Origin: Bacillota bacterium
Lineage (GTDB): Bacteria; Bacillota; Clostridia; Christensenellales; CAG-138
Assembly (NCBI GenBank): GCA_023435025.1
Contig: JAEYSE010000128.1
Coordinates: 1 to 47,284 of the forward strand
Length of the DNA: 47,284 bases
Direction: 5' to 3'
This document shows, piece by piece, positions 15,388-23,117 of the stretch; position 1 is the stretch's first letter, and each line of letters begins with the position of its first letter. The notes under the pieces are model-generated. The model ran no database searches, was not told where the DNA came from, and worked only from the letters and a program-made list of their open reading frames with translations. The position numbers and the translations under genes are program-made.

Positions 15388-15981
15388 CTATGGCGTTCGC
15401 ATTAACTCCGAAAGCGTATGCTCCGTGTCCACGTCGATCAGTTCGCGCACGTCCTCCACGTTGAAACACAAAATCCTGTCCTCATGGGCTTTGCTCACGA
15501 CTACACCGCCCATATCGCCGGTGAGAGCAAGGAGTTCGTCGTTAAATTCCCGGGGGAAGATACAGGGGTTGCCTCACCGCCCGTTGTGGCCGGCGACGAC
15601 GATCCGGTCCGGATTCTCACGGTATAACAGCACCACGTTCTGTATGGTCTCCTTCCTCAGCATGGGCTGGTCCGCCACAAGGTACAGTATGGCGTCCATG
15701 TCAAGCAGCGCCTCAATCCCAATGCGGATGGTGTGGGAGAGGCCCAGTTCCGGCTCTTGATTGGCCTTCGACAGAAACCCACGATTTTTGGCCAATTCCA
15801 GAATTTCCGGGTACTGCGAAACGACGACCACGCGAGAGAACATCTCGGACGGGATGGCGTTAAGCGCATATTCGGCCAAAGTGAGTCCGTCAAGCCGGAC
15901 GGAAAGCTTGTTTCTTCCAAACCGGCGGGAATTGCCTGCGGCCATCAGCACGCAGCCGATACGCAATTGGGGTTCCTGCAT
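15388..15981 (-). CDS. MocA/YgfJ-family molybdenum hydroxylase accessory nucleotidyltransferase, with in-frame UGA
   Basis: The family transfers CMP or a similar nucleotide to the molybdenum cofactor, or otherwise matures molybdenum hydroxylases. The frame from ATG 15981 (AGGAGG eight bases upstream) shows VLMAAGNSRRFGRNK, the nucleotidyltransferase loop, and LVADQPML, the metal-binding motif. It meets TGA at 15574-15576 after 135 residues. The same frame continues without another stop for 61 codons to TAG at 15388, and encodes the expected rest of the family: GNPCIFPREFNDELLALTGD and VEDVRELIDVDTEHTLSEL. Total length with the UGA read is 197 residues, the usual size. The UGA falls just before GNP, where relatives have a variable residue. 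It is either a recent nonsense change (for example from CGA), a sequencing error, or a recoded codon. I see no convincing SECIS hairpin right after it. Confidence 0.75.
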
Positions 15982-16109
15982 GGGCTGTCCTCCTGTTCGT
16001 GTGGTTTTGTTAAGAGTATACCCTTGTTTTCAGGCACAAAACAAGGGCGAATGCGGACAATCCGTTACATTGTATAAACGCGCGTTATATATAAAATAGG
16101 ACAGCGTAT

Positions 16110-16142
16110 TTGCTGTAATTTTGCAAAAAGAAATGTTATAAT
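16110..16142 (+). promoter_or_regulatory. Extended -10 promoter of xdhABC
   Basis: TATAAT (16137-16142) is preceded by TGT, an extended -10. A TTGCTG at 16110-16115 is 21 bases away, too far for a standard -35, so the extended element probably carries the recognition. Confidence 0.5.
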
Positions 16143-16190
16143 GAAAAAAAGTGAGCAGGCAAGAAAAATTGTTAGCTTGGAGGGTTGCGC

Positions 16191-18500
16191 ATGAGCGTTG
16201 GAAAAAGCGTCCCGCGCGTAGATGCATACGATAAAGTAACGGGCCGGGCAAAATATACCGACGACCTGGTGGAAAAGAATGCGCTGATCGCAAAGATATT
16301 GCATTCTAAATTTGCCAACGGTCTTGTCACAAACATGGACATCAGCGAAGCGCTGAAGGTACCGGGCGTTATCAAGATTGTTACGTGCCTTGACGTGCCT
16401 GACAGGCCATTCCCCACGGCAGGCCACCCATGGTCTACCGACCCGCACCATCAGGACGTGGCCGACATGCTGCTTTTGAACAAGCGGGTCCGCCTGTACG
16501 GGGACAACATTGCCGCCGTCGTCGCAGAGGACGAGGTGGCTGCTTCCCGCGCGCTCAAGGCCATCAAAGTGGAGTATGAGGAATACCCCGTCGTACTGGA
16601 CCCGATCGAAGCTATGAAAGAGGGCGCGCCGCAGCTTCATGAGGCGTACCCCAACAATATACTTGGGCATACTGGCTCCGAGGAAGGCAACTTTGAAGAG
16701 GCCATAAAGGAAGAGGGCCTGATTAAGGTGGAAGGCTGGTATGAAACGCCCGTTGTCCAGCACTGCCATATCGAGCCGCCGATTTCTTATGCCTATATGG
16801 AAGGCAAAAAGCTCACCGTGGTTTCCTCCACCCAGATTCCGCACATCACGCGGCGCGTGGTGGGGCAGGCGCTGGGCATACCCTGGGGCAGCGTGCGCAT
16901 CATAAAACCGTACCTGGGCGGCGGTTTTGGCAACAAGCAGGACGTCTTATATGAGCCCTTAAACGCGTACCTGTGCCAGCAGGTGGGTGGCAGGCTTGTA
17001 AAGCTGGAGCTCTCGCGCGAGGAAACGTTCTTTGGCACCCGCGTGCGCCACGCCATCAAGTTCCACCTGACCTCCTATGTCCGGCCCGACGGCAGGATTG
17101 TGGCGCGAAGCGCACAGCTGTATTCCAATCAGGGCGCGTATGCGTCCCACGGGCACAGCATCTGCTCAAAGGCGATGACGGGCTTTAAGCAGCTTTACAA
17201 CGACGAAAAAGCCAAGAAGGTCGAAGGCTTTACCGTGTTCACCAACATGCCTGTTGCGGGCGCCATGCGCGGCTACGGCATACCGCAGTCCATGTTCGCA
17301 GTGGAAAGCCATGCTGAGGATATCGCGCGCGCGCTGAACATGGATTCCATGGCATTTAGAAAACTCAATATGATGCCCGTAGGGTATTCTGACCCCTTCT
17401 CCAAGAACGTGAACTATTTCGATAGCTTCAACCAGTGTATGGAAAAGGGCAAGGAATACATCAAATGGGAAGAAAAGCGCAAGCTGTATGAAAACCAGAC
17501 AGGGCCTGTCCGCCGTGGCGTGGGAATGGCGATATTCTGGTACAATACCGCCGTCTGGCCTATTTCGCTTGAGGTGTCCTCCTGCCGTATGGTATTGAAC
17601 CAGGACGGCTCGGTTCAGATTCAGCTTGCGGAAACGGAGATTGGTCAAGGCGCGGATACCGCGTTTGCTCAGATGACAGCGGAAACCTTGGGTATCCCGT
17701 TCCAGGACGTGCATGTCGTAAGCACGCAGGATACGGACGTCACGCCCTTTGGCACGGGCGCTTACGCTTCGCGCCAGACATATGTGGGCGGCATGGCGAT
17801 CAAACAGACCGCAGAGATGCTCAAGCAAAAGATACTTGGCCACGCGCACGAGCTGTTCCGCTTCCAGGTATATGATCTGGATATCGTGGACGGTAACATC
17901 GTGCATAAGACACAGAACAATAAAGTGATCGTCTCTTTGGGCGACCTTGCCAAGGAAGTGCTCTACAGCATGACGCATTCCGAGCACATCACGGCGGAAA
18001 GCACCTACCAGTGCAAGACCAATGCGTACAGCTTCGGCTGCACATTTGCGGAAGTGGAAGTGGACATCCCGCTGGGCAAAGTAAAGCTTCTGGATATGGT
18101 CAACGTACATGACTGCGGACAGCTTATCAACCCGCAGCTGGCGGAAGCGCAGGTTCATGGCGGTATGAGCATGGCGATCGGTTACGGCATGAACGAGCAG
18201 ATGCTATTTGACGAAAAAACCGGCAAGCCTCTTAACGACAACCTCTTGGATTACAAGCTCTCCACATTCATGGACCATCCGCATCTGGAGGCGCAGTTCG
18301 TGGAAAACTTTGAGCCGACCAACCCCTACGGCACCAAGGCGCTGGGCGAGCCGCCCACGGTATCGGGCGCGCCCGCCATACGTAACGCGGTATTGAACGC
18401 CACGGGCGTTGCGGTCAACAAAATCCCGCTGACGCCACATGTGCTGTTCCCGGCGTTCCGGGATGCGGGCCTGATTGAAGCGCAAGGAAGGACGGAGTAA
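16191..18500 (+). CDS. xdhA: Xanthine dehydrogenase-type molybdenum-binding subunit
   Basis: The product (769 residues) is the molybdopterin subunit of a three-part xanthine dehydrogenase, catalysing hydroxylation of a purine such as xanthine or hypoxanthine with water as oxygen donor. Visible family features are DAYDKVTGRAKYTDD at the start, GGGFGNKQD, GAMRGYGIPQ with the substrate-binding Arg, ETEIGQGADTAF and the C-terminal KALGEPPTVSGAP, where the Glu is the catalytic base. Length agrees with XdhA (about 750). ATG 16191 has GGAGG seven bases upstream; an in-frame TTG six bases earlier is less likely. The next gene starts two bases after the stop, and the three genes form one operon (molybdenum, FAD, Fe-S). 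Substrate is inferred from the family and the neighbouring purine importer. Confidence 0.9.
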   Translation: MSVGKSVPRVDAYDKVTGRAKYTDDLVEKNALIAKILHSKFANGLVTNMDISEALKVPGVIKIVTCLDVPDRPFPTAGHPWSTDPHHQDVADMLLLNKRVRLYGDNIAAVVAEDEVAASRALKAIKVEYEEYPVVLDPIEAMKEGAPQLHEAYPNNILGHTGSEEGNFEEAIKEEGLIKVEGWYETPVVQHCHIEPPISYAYMEGKKLTVVSSTQIPHITRRVVGQALGIPWGSVRIIKPYLGGGFGNKQDVLYEPLNAYLCQQVGGRLVKLELSREETFFGTRVRHAIKFHLTSYVRPDGRIVARSAQLYSNQGAYASHGHSICSKAMTGFKQLYNDEKAKKVEGFTVFTNMPVAGAMRGYGIPQSMFAVESHAEDIARALNMDSMAFRKLNMMPVGYSDPFSKNVNYFDSFNQCMEKGKEYIKWEEKRKLYENQTGPVRRGVGMAIFWYNTAVWPISLEVSSCRMVLNQDGSVQIQLAETEIGQGADTAFAQMTAETLGIPFQDVHVVSTQDTDVTPFGTGAYASRQTYVGGMAIKQTAEMLKQKILGHAHELFRFQVYDLDIVDGNIVHKTQNNKVIVSLGDLAKEVLYSMTHSEHITAESTYQCKTNAYSFGCTFAEVEVDIPLGKVKLLDMVNVHDCGQLINPQLAEAQVHGGMSMAIGYGMNEQMLFDEKTGKPLNDNLLDYKLSTFMDHPHLEAQFVENFEPTNPYGTKALGEPPTVSGAPAIRNAVLNATGVAVNKIPLTPHVLFPAFRDAGLIEAQGRTE

Positions 18501-18502
18501 TT

Positions 18503-19384
18503 ATGTACGATATCGAAGCCTTATACGAAGCGACTTCCGTACCCCACGCCATAGAGCTTTTGCAGCAGCACCCGGAAGCGAAGATCATAGCGGGCGGCAG
18601 CGACGTGCTCATTGAAATCCGCGAAGGACGCTTAGCCGGCGCGACATTGGTTAGTATACAGAAGCTTGACGAGCTGCGCGGCGTCACAATGGATGCGGAC
18701 GGCACGCTGCGCATCCTGCCCATGACGAGCTTTACGCACATCACGAAACACCCGCTTATTCAGAAATATATCAATGTTCTGGGCGAGGCGGTGGACGAAG
18801 TGGGCGGCCCGCAGGTGCGAAACATCGGTACAATCGGCGGCAATGTCTGCAACGGCGTAACGAGCGCTGACTCCGGTGCTACGCTTGTTGCCTGGGACGC
18901 CGTCATGGAAATAACCGGCCCGAACGGTGTGCGGCAACTGCCCATCCGGGAGTTTTATGTCAAGGCAGGCAAAGTTGCGCTGCAGCCCGCGGAGCTTTTG
19001 ACGGCGATCCTGATTAAAAAAGAGAGCTACGAAAGCTGTAAGGGAAACTATATCAAGTACGCCATGCGAAACGCCATGGACATTGCGACTCTGGGCTGCT
19101 CGGCAAATGTGCGGCTTTCAGAGGATAAAAAAACGGTGGAACGCATGCGCGTAGCGTATGGCGTCGCCGGGCCCGTGCCCATGCGCGCCTTGAGCGCGGA
19201 AGCCGCGGCAAACGGGAAGCCCGTTTCCATGGAAACCGTGGAGGCGGCGGGCAGCGCCGCGCTGCTTGACGTTAACCCGCGCACAAGCTGGCGCGCCAGC
19301 AAGGAGCTGCGTCTCCAGCTGGTGGAAGAACTCACCAAGCGCGCGTTTATCCGCGCCATCGAGCTTGCGGGAGGTACGCTATGA
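18503..19384 (+). CDS. xdhB: Xanthine dehydrogenase-type FAD-binding subunit
   Basis: This 293-residue protein is the flavin subunit (CO-dehydrogenase medium-chain family), which passes electrons from the Fe-S subunit to NAD or another acceptor. FAD-contact motifs are IIAGGSDVLIEI (residues 28-39) and NIGTIGGNVCNG (about 109-120), followed by SADSGATLVAWDA. Its length fits the 290-residue family norm. The start is two bases after the xdhA stop, and the stop TGA overlaps the ATG of xdhC by the ATGA arrangement, indicating translational coupling. Confidence 0.92.
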   Translation: MYDIEALYEATSVPHAIELLQQHPEAKIIAGGSDVLIEIREGRLAGATLVSIQKLDELRGVTMDADGTLRILPMTSFTHITKHPLIQKYINVLGEAVDEVGGPQVRNIGTIGGNVCNGVTSADSGATLVAWDAVMEITGPNGVRQLPIREFYVKAGKVALQPAELLTAILIKKESYESCKGNYIKYAMRNAMDIATLGCSANVRLSEDKKTVERMRVAYGVAGPVPMRALSAEAAANGKPVSMETVEAAGSAALLDVNPRTSWRASKELRLQLVEELTKRAFIRAIELAGGTL

Positions 19385-19866
19385 AACAGATGCAATTGGT
19401 CCGCTGTACCATAAACGGTAAAGAAGTGGAAAACTATGTGGACGTTCGCGCTTCGCTTACGGATATGCTGCGCAACGATTACCGCCTGACCAGCGTGAAA
19501 AAGGGCTGCGAGGTCGGGGAATGCGGCGCGTGCAACGTCATCATCGACGGCGAATGCTTCAACTCCTGCATCTACTTGGCCGTTTGGGCGGAAGGCAAAC
19601 ACATCCGCACGCTGGAAAGCCTATTAGGCCCCAACGGCGAGCTTTCGGACATCCAGCAGGCGTTCATTGAGGAAGGCGCGGTACAGTGCGGCTTCTGCAC
19701 GCCGGGCTTTATCATGACGTCGGTGGAACTGTTGGAATCCGGCCACGAATACACCAGGGATGAACTAAGAAAGCTTCTCGCCGGGCATCTGTGCCGCTGC
19801 ACGGGGTATGAAAATATACTCAACGCCGTGGAAAAGACGATGAAACAGCGGCTGGGAAAAGCATAA
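19381..19866 (+). CDS. xdhC: Xanthine dehydrogenase-type [2Fe-2S] subunit
   Basis: The 161-residue product carries two [2Fe-2S] clusters: Cys 43, 48, 51 and 63 in the plant-ferredoxin-like N-terminal half, and Cys 103, 106, 138 and 140 in the QCGFCTPG/CRCTGY half. It transfers electrons from molybdenum to the FAD subunit. It overlaps xdhB by four bases. The fused hydroxylase at 12730 has the same module joined directly to its molybdenum domain, so the locus contains both architectures. Confidence 0.92.
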   Translation: MKQMQLVRCTINGKEVENYVDVRASLTDMLRNDYRLTSVKKGCEVGECGACNVIIDGECFNSCIYLAVWAEGKHIRTLESLLGPNGELSDIQQAFIEEGAVQCGFCTPGFIMTSVELLESGHEYTRDELRKLLAGHLCRCTGYENILNAVEKTMKQRLGKA

Positions 19867-19871
19867 GCCCC

Positions 19872-20162
19872 ATGACAAGCGGGCAGTTGTACCTTATCCT
19901 TTTTGAAAACAAGCTGCCTCTGACTTTTGATGTCATTCAAAGACATGTGGCCAATTTAAAAGCACTGGATGAGGAAGGCAGGCTGGTCGCCTGCGGCCCG
20001 TTTACAGACTATGCAGGTGGCATGGTGCTACTAAAAGCCGCGTCTTTGGAGGAAGCGCATCGTATCGCCCAAAGGGACCCGTTTGTGAAGGAAGGATACA
20101 AAGACTATTCCATCCGGACGGTGGATTGGGCCAACAAAGACAACAACTATGGACTAGATTAA
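19872..20162 (+). CDS. YciI-like protein
   Basis: This 96-residue protein resembles the YciI family of ferredoxin-like-fold dimers. The features are a conserved His in RHVANLKALDEEGRLVACGPF, a GGMVLLKAASLEEAHRIAQRDPFVKEGY stretch and a C-terminal beta-strand. Members often sit beside unrelated oxidoreductases and are thought to bind small molecules; no reaction is assigned. It starts six bases after xdhC and ends the operon just before a strong terminator, so it may be translated with the dehydrogenase. Confidence 0.8.
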   Translation: MTSGQLYLILFENKLPLTFDVIQRHVANLKALDEEGRLVACGPFTDYAGGMVLLKAASLEEAHRIAQRDPFVKEGYKDYSIRTVDWANKDNNYGLD

Positions 20163-20175
20163 TTAGAAATCATAA

Positions 20176-20202
20176 GGGCGGCATACTTGCCGCCCTTTGT
20201 TT
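20176..20202. terminator. Rho-independent terminator of xdhABC-YciI operon
   Basis: GGGCGGCA (20176-20183) and TGCCGCCC (20188-20195) pair around TACT, followed by TTTGTTTAT. It sits between convergent genes. Confidence 0.88.
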
Positions 20203-21199
20203 ATCCCAACTGTTCCAGTATGCTTCTGTTCAACTTCCATACGTTATCGCCATAGTTGCTGACCAGCGTGATGCAAAGCGATGATATAGGGTCGCAAGAG
20301 GATAAAAAGCTTACGCCGGGATCGCACCCCTGGATGTATGGAATGTACACATCCCCGCGTTCACGCAGCCAAACCCCGTATCCGTACTTGCTGCTGTCAT
20401 CCATACTGTGCGGTTGGATCATGCGTTCTACGGTCTCTGGCTGCAACAGGGTCCCGTCAAAGAGCGCGTGCCAAAAGCGCTCCACATCTTCCGGGGTAGT
20501 AAAAGCGCCCCCTGCGCCGGTGCCTTTCGCGTCTACGCTGTAGATATTGGTATAGAACTCGTTCTTCGCTTGGTCAAAGAGATAGGCGTTGGCGCATCTT
20601 CCCGGCAGCCGGTCCAGTTCATAATATCCCGTATCCCGCATATTCGCAGGGTACAGCACGGCGTTCATAAGAAACGCATCAAAAGGCATGTTTGTGAGCG
20701 CTTCAATCACCAAACCCAGCATGACGTAGCCCGCGTTGTTGTATTGAAACCGTTCTCCGCGGGCATACAGCATGGGCTTGTCCCAGAAGAGAGGTAACAG
20801 GTCCTTGGAGGAGCGGATTTTGTAATTGGGGAATTCCATGAAAAGCTCGCTGTAGTCGTCCATGACGGATTCGTCAAAATAATCCGGTATGCCCGAGGTA
20901 TGCTTTAGCAGCTGTTCGATTGTAACTGCGGGGTCAATCGCATGCAAATCAAAAGGGAGCGTCTCACCCAGCGTATCTGCAAGCCGAAGCCTGCCCTGCT
21001 CCAGTAGCTTTAATATGGCGGCCGCCACAAATACCTTGCCGGCGGAAGCGGTGGGAAACCTGGTGTGAAGCGTATTGGGACGCTCGTTCGCAAGGTCCGC
21101 GTAGCCGGACGCATGCGCAAAGAGCCGCGTTCCGTTCTGCGTAATCAGAACGCATCCGCGAAATGTCGGGTCGATCAACAGGTCATACGCACTGCTCAT
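20201..21199 (-). CDS. Serine hydrolase of the beta-lactamase/penicillin-binding-protein family
   Basis: The product (332 residues) belongs to the class C beta-lactamase-like group of serine hydrolases. Motifs seen are TASAGKVF (the Ser-x-x-Lys nucleophile) near residue 50, LLKHTSGIPDY, and YNNAGY (Tyr-x-Asn) near residue 155. The third motif is degenerate (IQGCDPG instead of HTG). There is no signal peptide, so it is probably a cytosolic esterase or peptidase rather than a resistance enzyme. It starts directly after the ModE-like regulator stop, on the same strand. The link to the purine locus is unclear. Confidence 0.8.
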   Translation of the reverse strand: MSSAYDLLIDPTFRGCVLITQNGTRLFAHASGYADLANERPNTLHTRFPTASAGKVFVAAAILKLLEQGRLRLADTLGETLPFDLHAIDPAVTIEQLLKHTSGIPDYFDESVMDDYSELFMEFPNYKIRSSKDLLPLFWDKPMLYARGERFQYNNAGYVMLGLVIEALTNMPFDAFLMNAVLYPANMRDTGYYELDRLPGRCANAYLFDQAKNEFYTNIYSVDAKGTGAGGAFTTPEDVERFWHALFDGTLLQPETVERMIQPHSMDDSSKYGYGVWLRERGDVYIPYIQGCDPGVSFLSSCDPISSLCITLVSNYGDNVWKLNRSILEQLG

Positions 21200-21577
21200 T
21201 CACTGCTCTTTCTGTACGCCGAACCGCTCTTCAAAAAGCGTTTGCGCCGCGGCTTTTACATCCGCGACATATTGCCTGTAATCGTCAAGAAGCGCGCTTC
21301 CCTCTTCGGTGAGCACCGCGCCGCCCCCGTGCTGCCCGCCGGTGGTGCTTTCTAAAAGCTTGAGGCCGAGCGCCTCCTCGCTTTCCTTCACAATCTTCCA
21401 GGCCTTGGAGTAGGCCATATTCATGGAAAGGGCAGCGGACCTAAGGGACTTTTGTTCGCGCACACGCAAAAGAAGCTCCGCAATACCGGGGCCGAAGCAT
21501 TTTCCCTCTGTAAAAAGCCGTACCGAAAGCACGGGATACATCGATTTCATACTGCTCATATCCGCATTGTAAATCAC
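21200..21577 (-). CDS. ModE-like winged-helix regulator
   Basis: About 115-125 residues with the N-terminal helix-turn-helix of ModE/LysR-type molybdate regulators: SVRLFTEGKCFGPGIAELLLRV, then SLRSAALSMNMAYSKAWKIVKESEEALG and LLESTTGGQHGGGAVLTEEG. No molybdate-binding (MOP) domain follows, so this is a DNA-binding-only form. It probably controls the molybdenum hydroxylase genes; it lies divergent to yqeC and its start overlaps that promoter. The start is ambiguous: GTG 21577 has GAGG five bases upstream, TTG 21595 and ATG 21559 are alternatives. Confidence 0.75.
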   Translation of the reverse strand: MIYNADMSSMKSMYPVLSVRLFTEGKCFGPGIAELLLRVREQKSLRSAALSMNMAYSKAWKIVKESEEALGLKLLESTTGGQHGGGAVLTEEGSALLDDYRQYVADVKAAAQTLFEERFGVQKEQ

Positions 21578-21588
21578 CTGTGCCTCGG

Positions 21589-21618
21589 TTGACAAGCTTG
21601 ATTTACCGGTGCTATCCT
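21589..21618 (+). promoter_or_regulatory. Promoter of the yqeC-yqeB-selD operon
   Basis: A perfect -35 TTGACA (21589-21594) and a TATCCT (21613-21618) are 18 bases apart, with the yqeC start 29 bases on. The region overlaps the possible 5' end of the divergent ModE-like gene, so autoregulation and shared control are plausible. Confidence 0.6.
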
Positions 21619-21646
21619 GAAAGAAGAATAACGATGGGGGAAGGGT

Positions 21647-22321
21647 ATGCGTTTTGCGCAGGCGTTGGGCATAAAACGGGGAGTGACCGCCATCATAGGC
21701 GGAGGGGGAAAGACCTCCCTGCTGCTGCGCCTTGCGGCCGAACTTTTGGGTAGCGGAAGCGTAATACTTTGCGCCACCGCGAAAATGTACCCGCCAGTTG
21801 CCATCAAGACGCTGATCTCCCCTGCGGAGGAAGAGATTGCTTACGCGATGCAGGTGAACAGCCTGCTTTGTGTGGGGGAAGAAACGCCGGAAGGGAAGCT
21901 CACGCTGCCGTTAAGCCAGATCCCCATGCTTGCGCGGCAGGCGGATTTCGTATTATGCGAGGCGGATGGTTCAAGGGGACTGCCGTTAAAGGCCCATTTC
22001 GCAAATGAACCGGTGATCCCAAAGGAAGCGAATAAGACGATACTTGTCATGGGTATTGACGGCATCGGCGAGCCGGTCATTTCTGCGGCGCACCGGCCGG
22101 AGCTGTACGCAAAGCTTATTAATGTCGGGCTGTACCACGCTGTTACCCCGCTAGACGCCGCGAACGTGGCTCGGCTGGAAGCGCTGCACGATATCGTATA
22201 CATCAACAAAGTCGAAACGCCCCTCCAGTGGGAGCAGGCAAGAGAGCTAAGCAAATATTTGAGCTGCCCCGTGGTCGCGGGCGCGTTGCGTTCAGAAGGA
22301 GAACCATGCTTGTTGTCATAA
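21647..22321 (+). CDS. yqeC: Selenium-dependent hydroxylase accessory protein YqeC
   Basis: The 224-residue protein shows the YqeC pattern: a P-loop IIGGGGKTSLLL at residues 16-27, then CATAKMYPP, LCEADGSRGLPLKA, and the terminal VYINKVE. It is probably a nucleotide-binding maturation factor for selenium-containing molybdenum hydroxylases; the reaction is not established. Length fits the family. AAGGG precedes the ATG. Its end overlaps yqeB by 16 bases, and selD follows, the diagnostic gene set for labile selenium incorporation. Confidence 0.9.
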   Translation: MRFAQALGIKRGVTAIIGGGGKTSLLLRLAAELLGSGSVILCATAKMYPPVAIKTLISPAEEEIAYAMQVNSLLCVGEETPEGKLTLPLSQIPMLARQADFVLCEADGSRGLPLKAHFANEPVIPKEANKTILVMGIDGIGEPVISAAHRPELYAKLINVGLYHAVTPLDAANVARLEALHDIVYINKVETPLQWEQARELSKYLSCPVVAGALRSEGEPCLLS

Positions 22322-23109
22322 AAGGCGCGGGGGATATCGCCTCCGGCGTCGCGCTGAGACTTTGGCGCGCAAGATTGAATGTGGTGATGACGGAAATTGC
22401 CCGTCCCACCGCCATCCGAAGGACGGTCAGCTTTTCGCAGGCCGTAACAGATGGACAGGCGATCGTGGAGGGTGTTATGGCGGTGCTTGCGAAGGACAGC
22501 CAGGAAGCCATCGCCATCCTGCAAAGCGGGCGCATTCCGGTATTGGTTGACCCGGAGGCCCAGTGCATCCGGGAGCTGAAACCGGACGCCGTGGTGGACG
22601 CCATACTCGCAAAGCGCAACCTTGGAACTGCACTTTCGGATGCGCCGGTTGTCATCGGCGTGGGCCCGGGCTTTACGGCGGGGGTGGATTGCCACGCCGT
22701 CATAGAAACGCAGCGCGGGCATACGCTGGGCCGCGTGATACTCGAAGGCGAAGCGCTGCCGAACACCGGCATACCGGGCAACATCGGCGGCTATATGCTC
22801 GAGCGCATACTCCGCGCCCCGGCGGACGGCGTATTCAAACAGGCGCTCGGCATCGGCGCAACCGTGCAGGTGGGGGACGTCGCGGGATACGTAGACGGTA
22901 TTCCAGTAAAAACGGAGATTGCCGGGGTGCTGCGCGGCATATTGCCGGACAATACGCCCGTATACAAGGGTATGAAGAGCGGAGACGTGGATCCTAGATG
23001 CCGGGTGGAGCACTGCTACACCGTATCGGACAAGGCGCTCGCCATAGCTGGCGGGGTGCTGGAGGCCATATTGCGGCTGACGCCGCAAAAGTCGGCTCAT
23101 CTGCGATAG
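22306..23109 (+). CDS. yqeB: Selenium-dependent molybdenum hydroxylase maturation protein YqeB
   Basis: This 267-residue protein matches YqeB of the selenium-dependent molybdenum hydroxylase system. It has a Rossmann-like N-terminus (KGAGDIASGVALRLW), the GVGPGFTAGVDCHAVIETQRGHTLGRV stretch near residues 125-150 and a C-terminal DPRC...CYTVSDKALAIAGGVLEA region. Its role is inferred from gene linkage: maturation or selenium transfer to the molybdenum site. ATG 22306 has AGAAGGAGA six bases upstream and lies inside the end of yqeC. Nine bases separate its stop from the selD start. Confidence 0.9.
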   Translation: MLVVIKGAGDIASGVALRLWRARLNVVMTEIARPTAIRRTVSFSQAVTDGQAIVEGVMAVLAKDSQEAIAILQSGRIPVLVDPEAQCIRELKPDAVVDAILAKRNLGTALSDAPVVIGVGPGFTAGVDCHAVIETQRGHTLGRVILEGEALPNTGIPGNIGGYMLERILRAPADGVFKQALGIGATVQVGDVAGYVDGIPVKTEIAGVLRGILPDNTPVYKGMKSGDVDPRCRVEHCYTVSDKALAIAGGVLEAILRLTPQKSAHLR

Positions 23110-23117
23110 GGGGAACT

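Noticed and set aside
15515..15576. SECIS element after the in-frame UGA of the MocA-like gene
   Set aside because: The only hairpin nearby (UUCC with GGAA around CCCG) is very short and lacks features of bacterial SECIS loops, so I did not annotate it.
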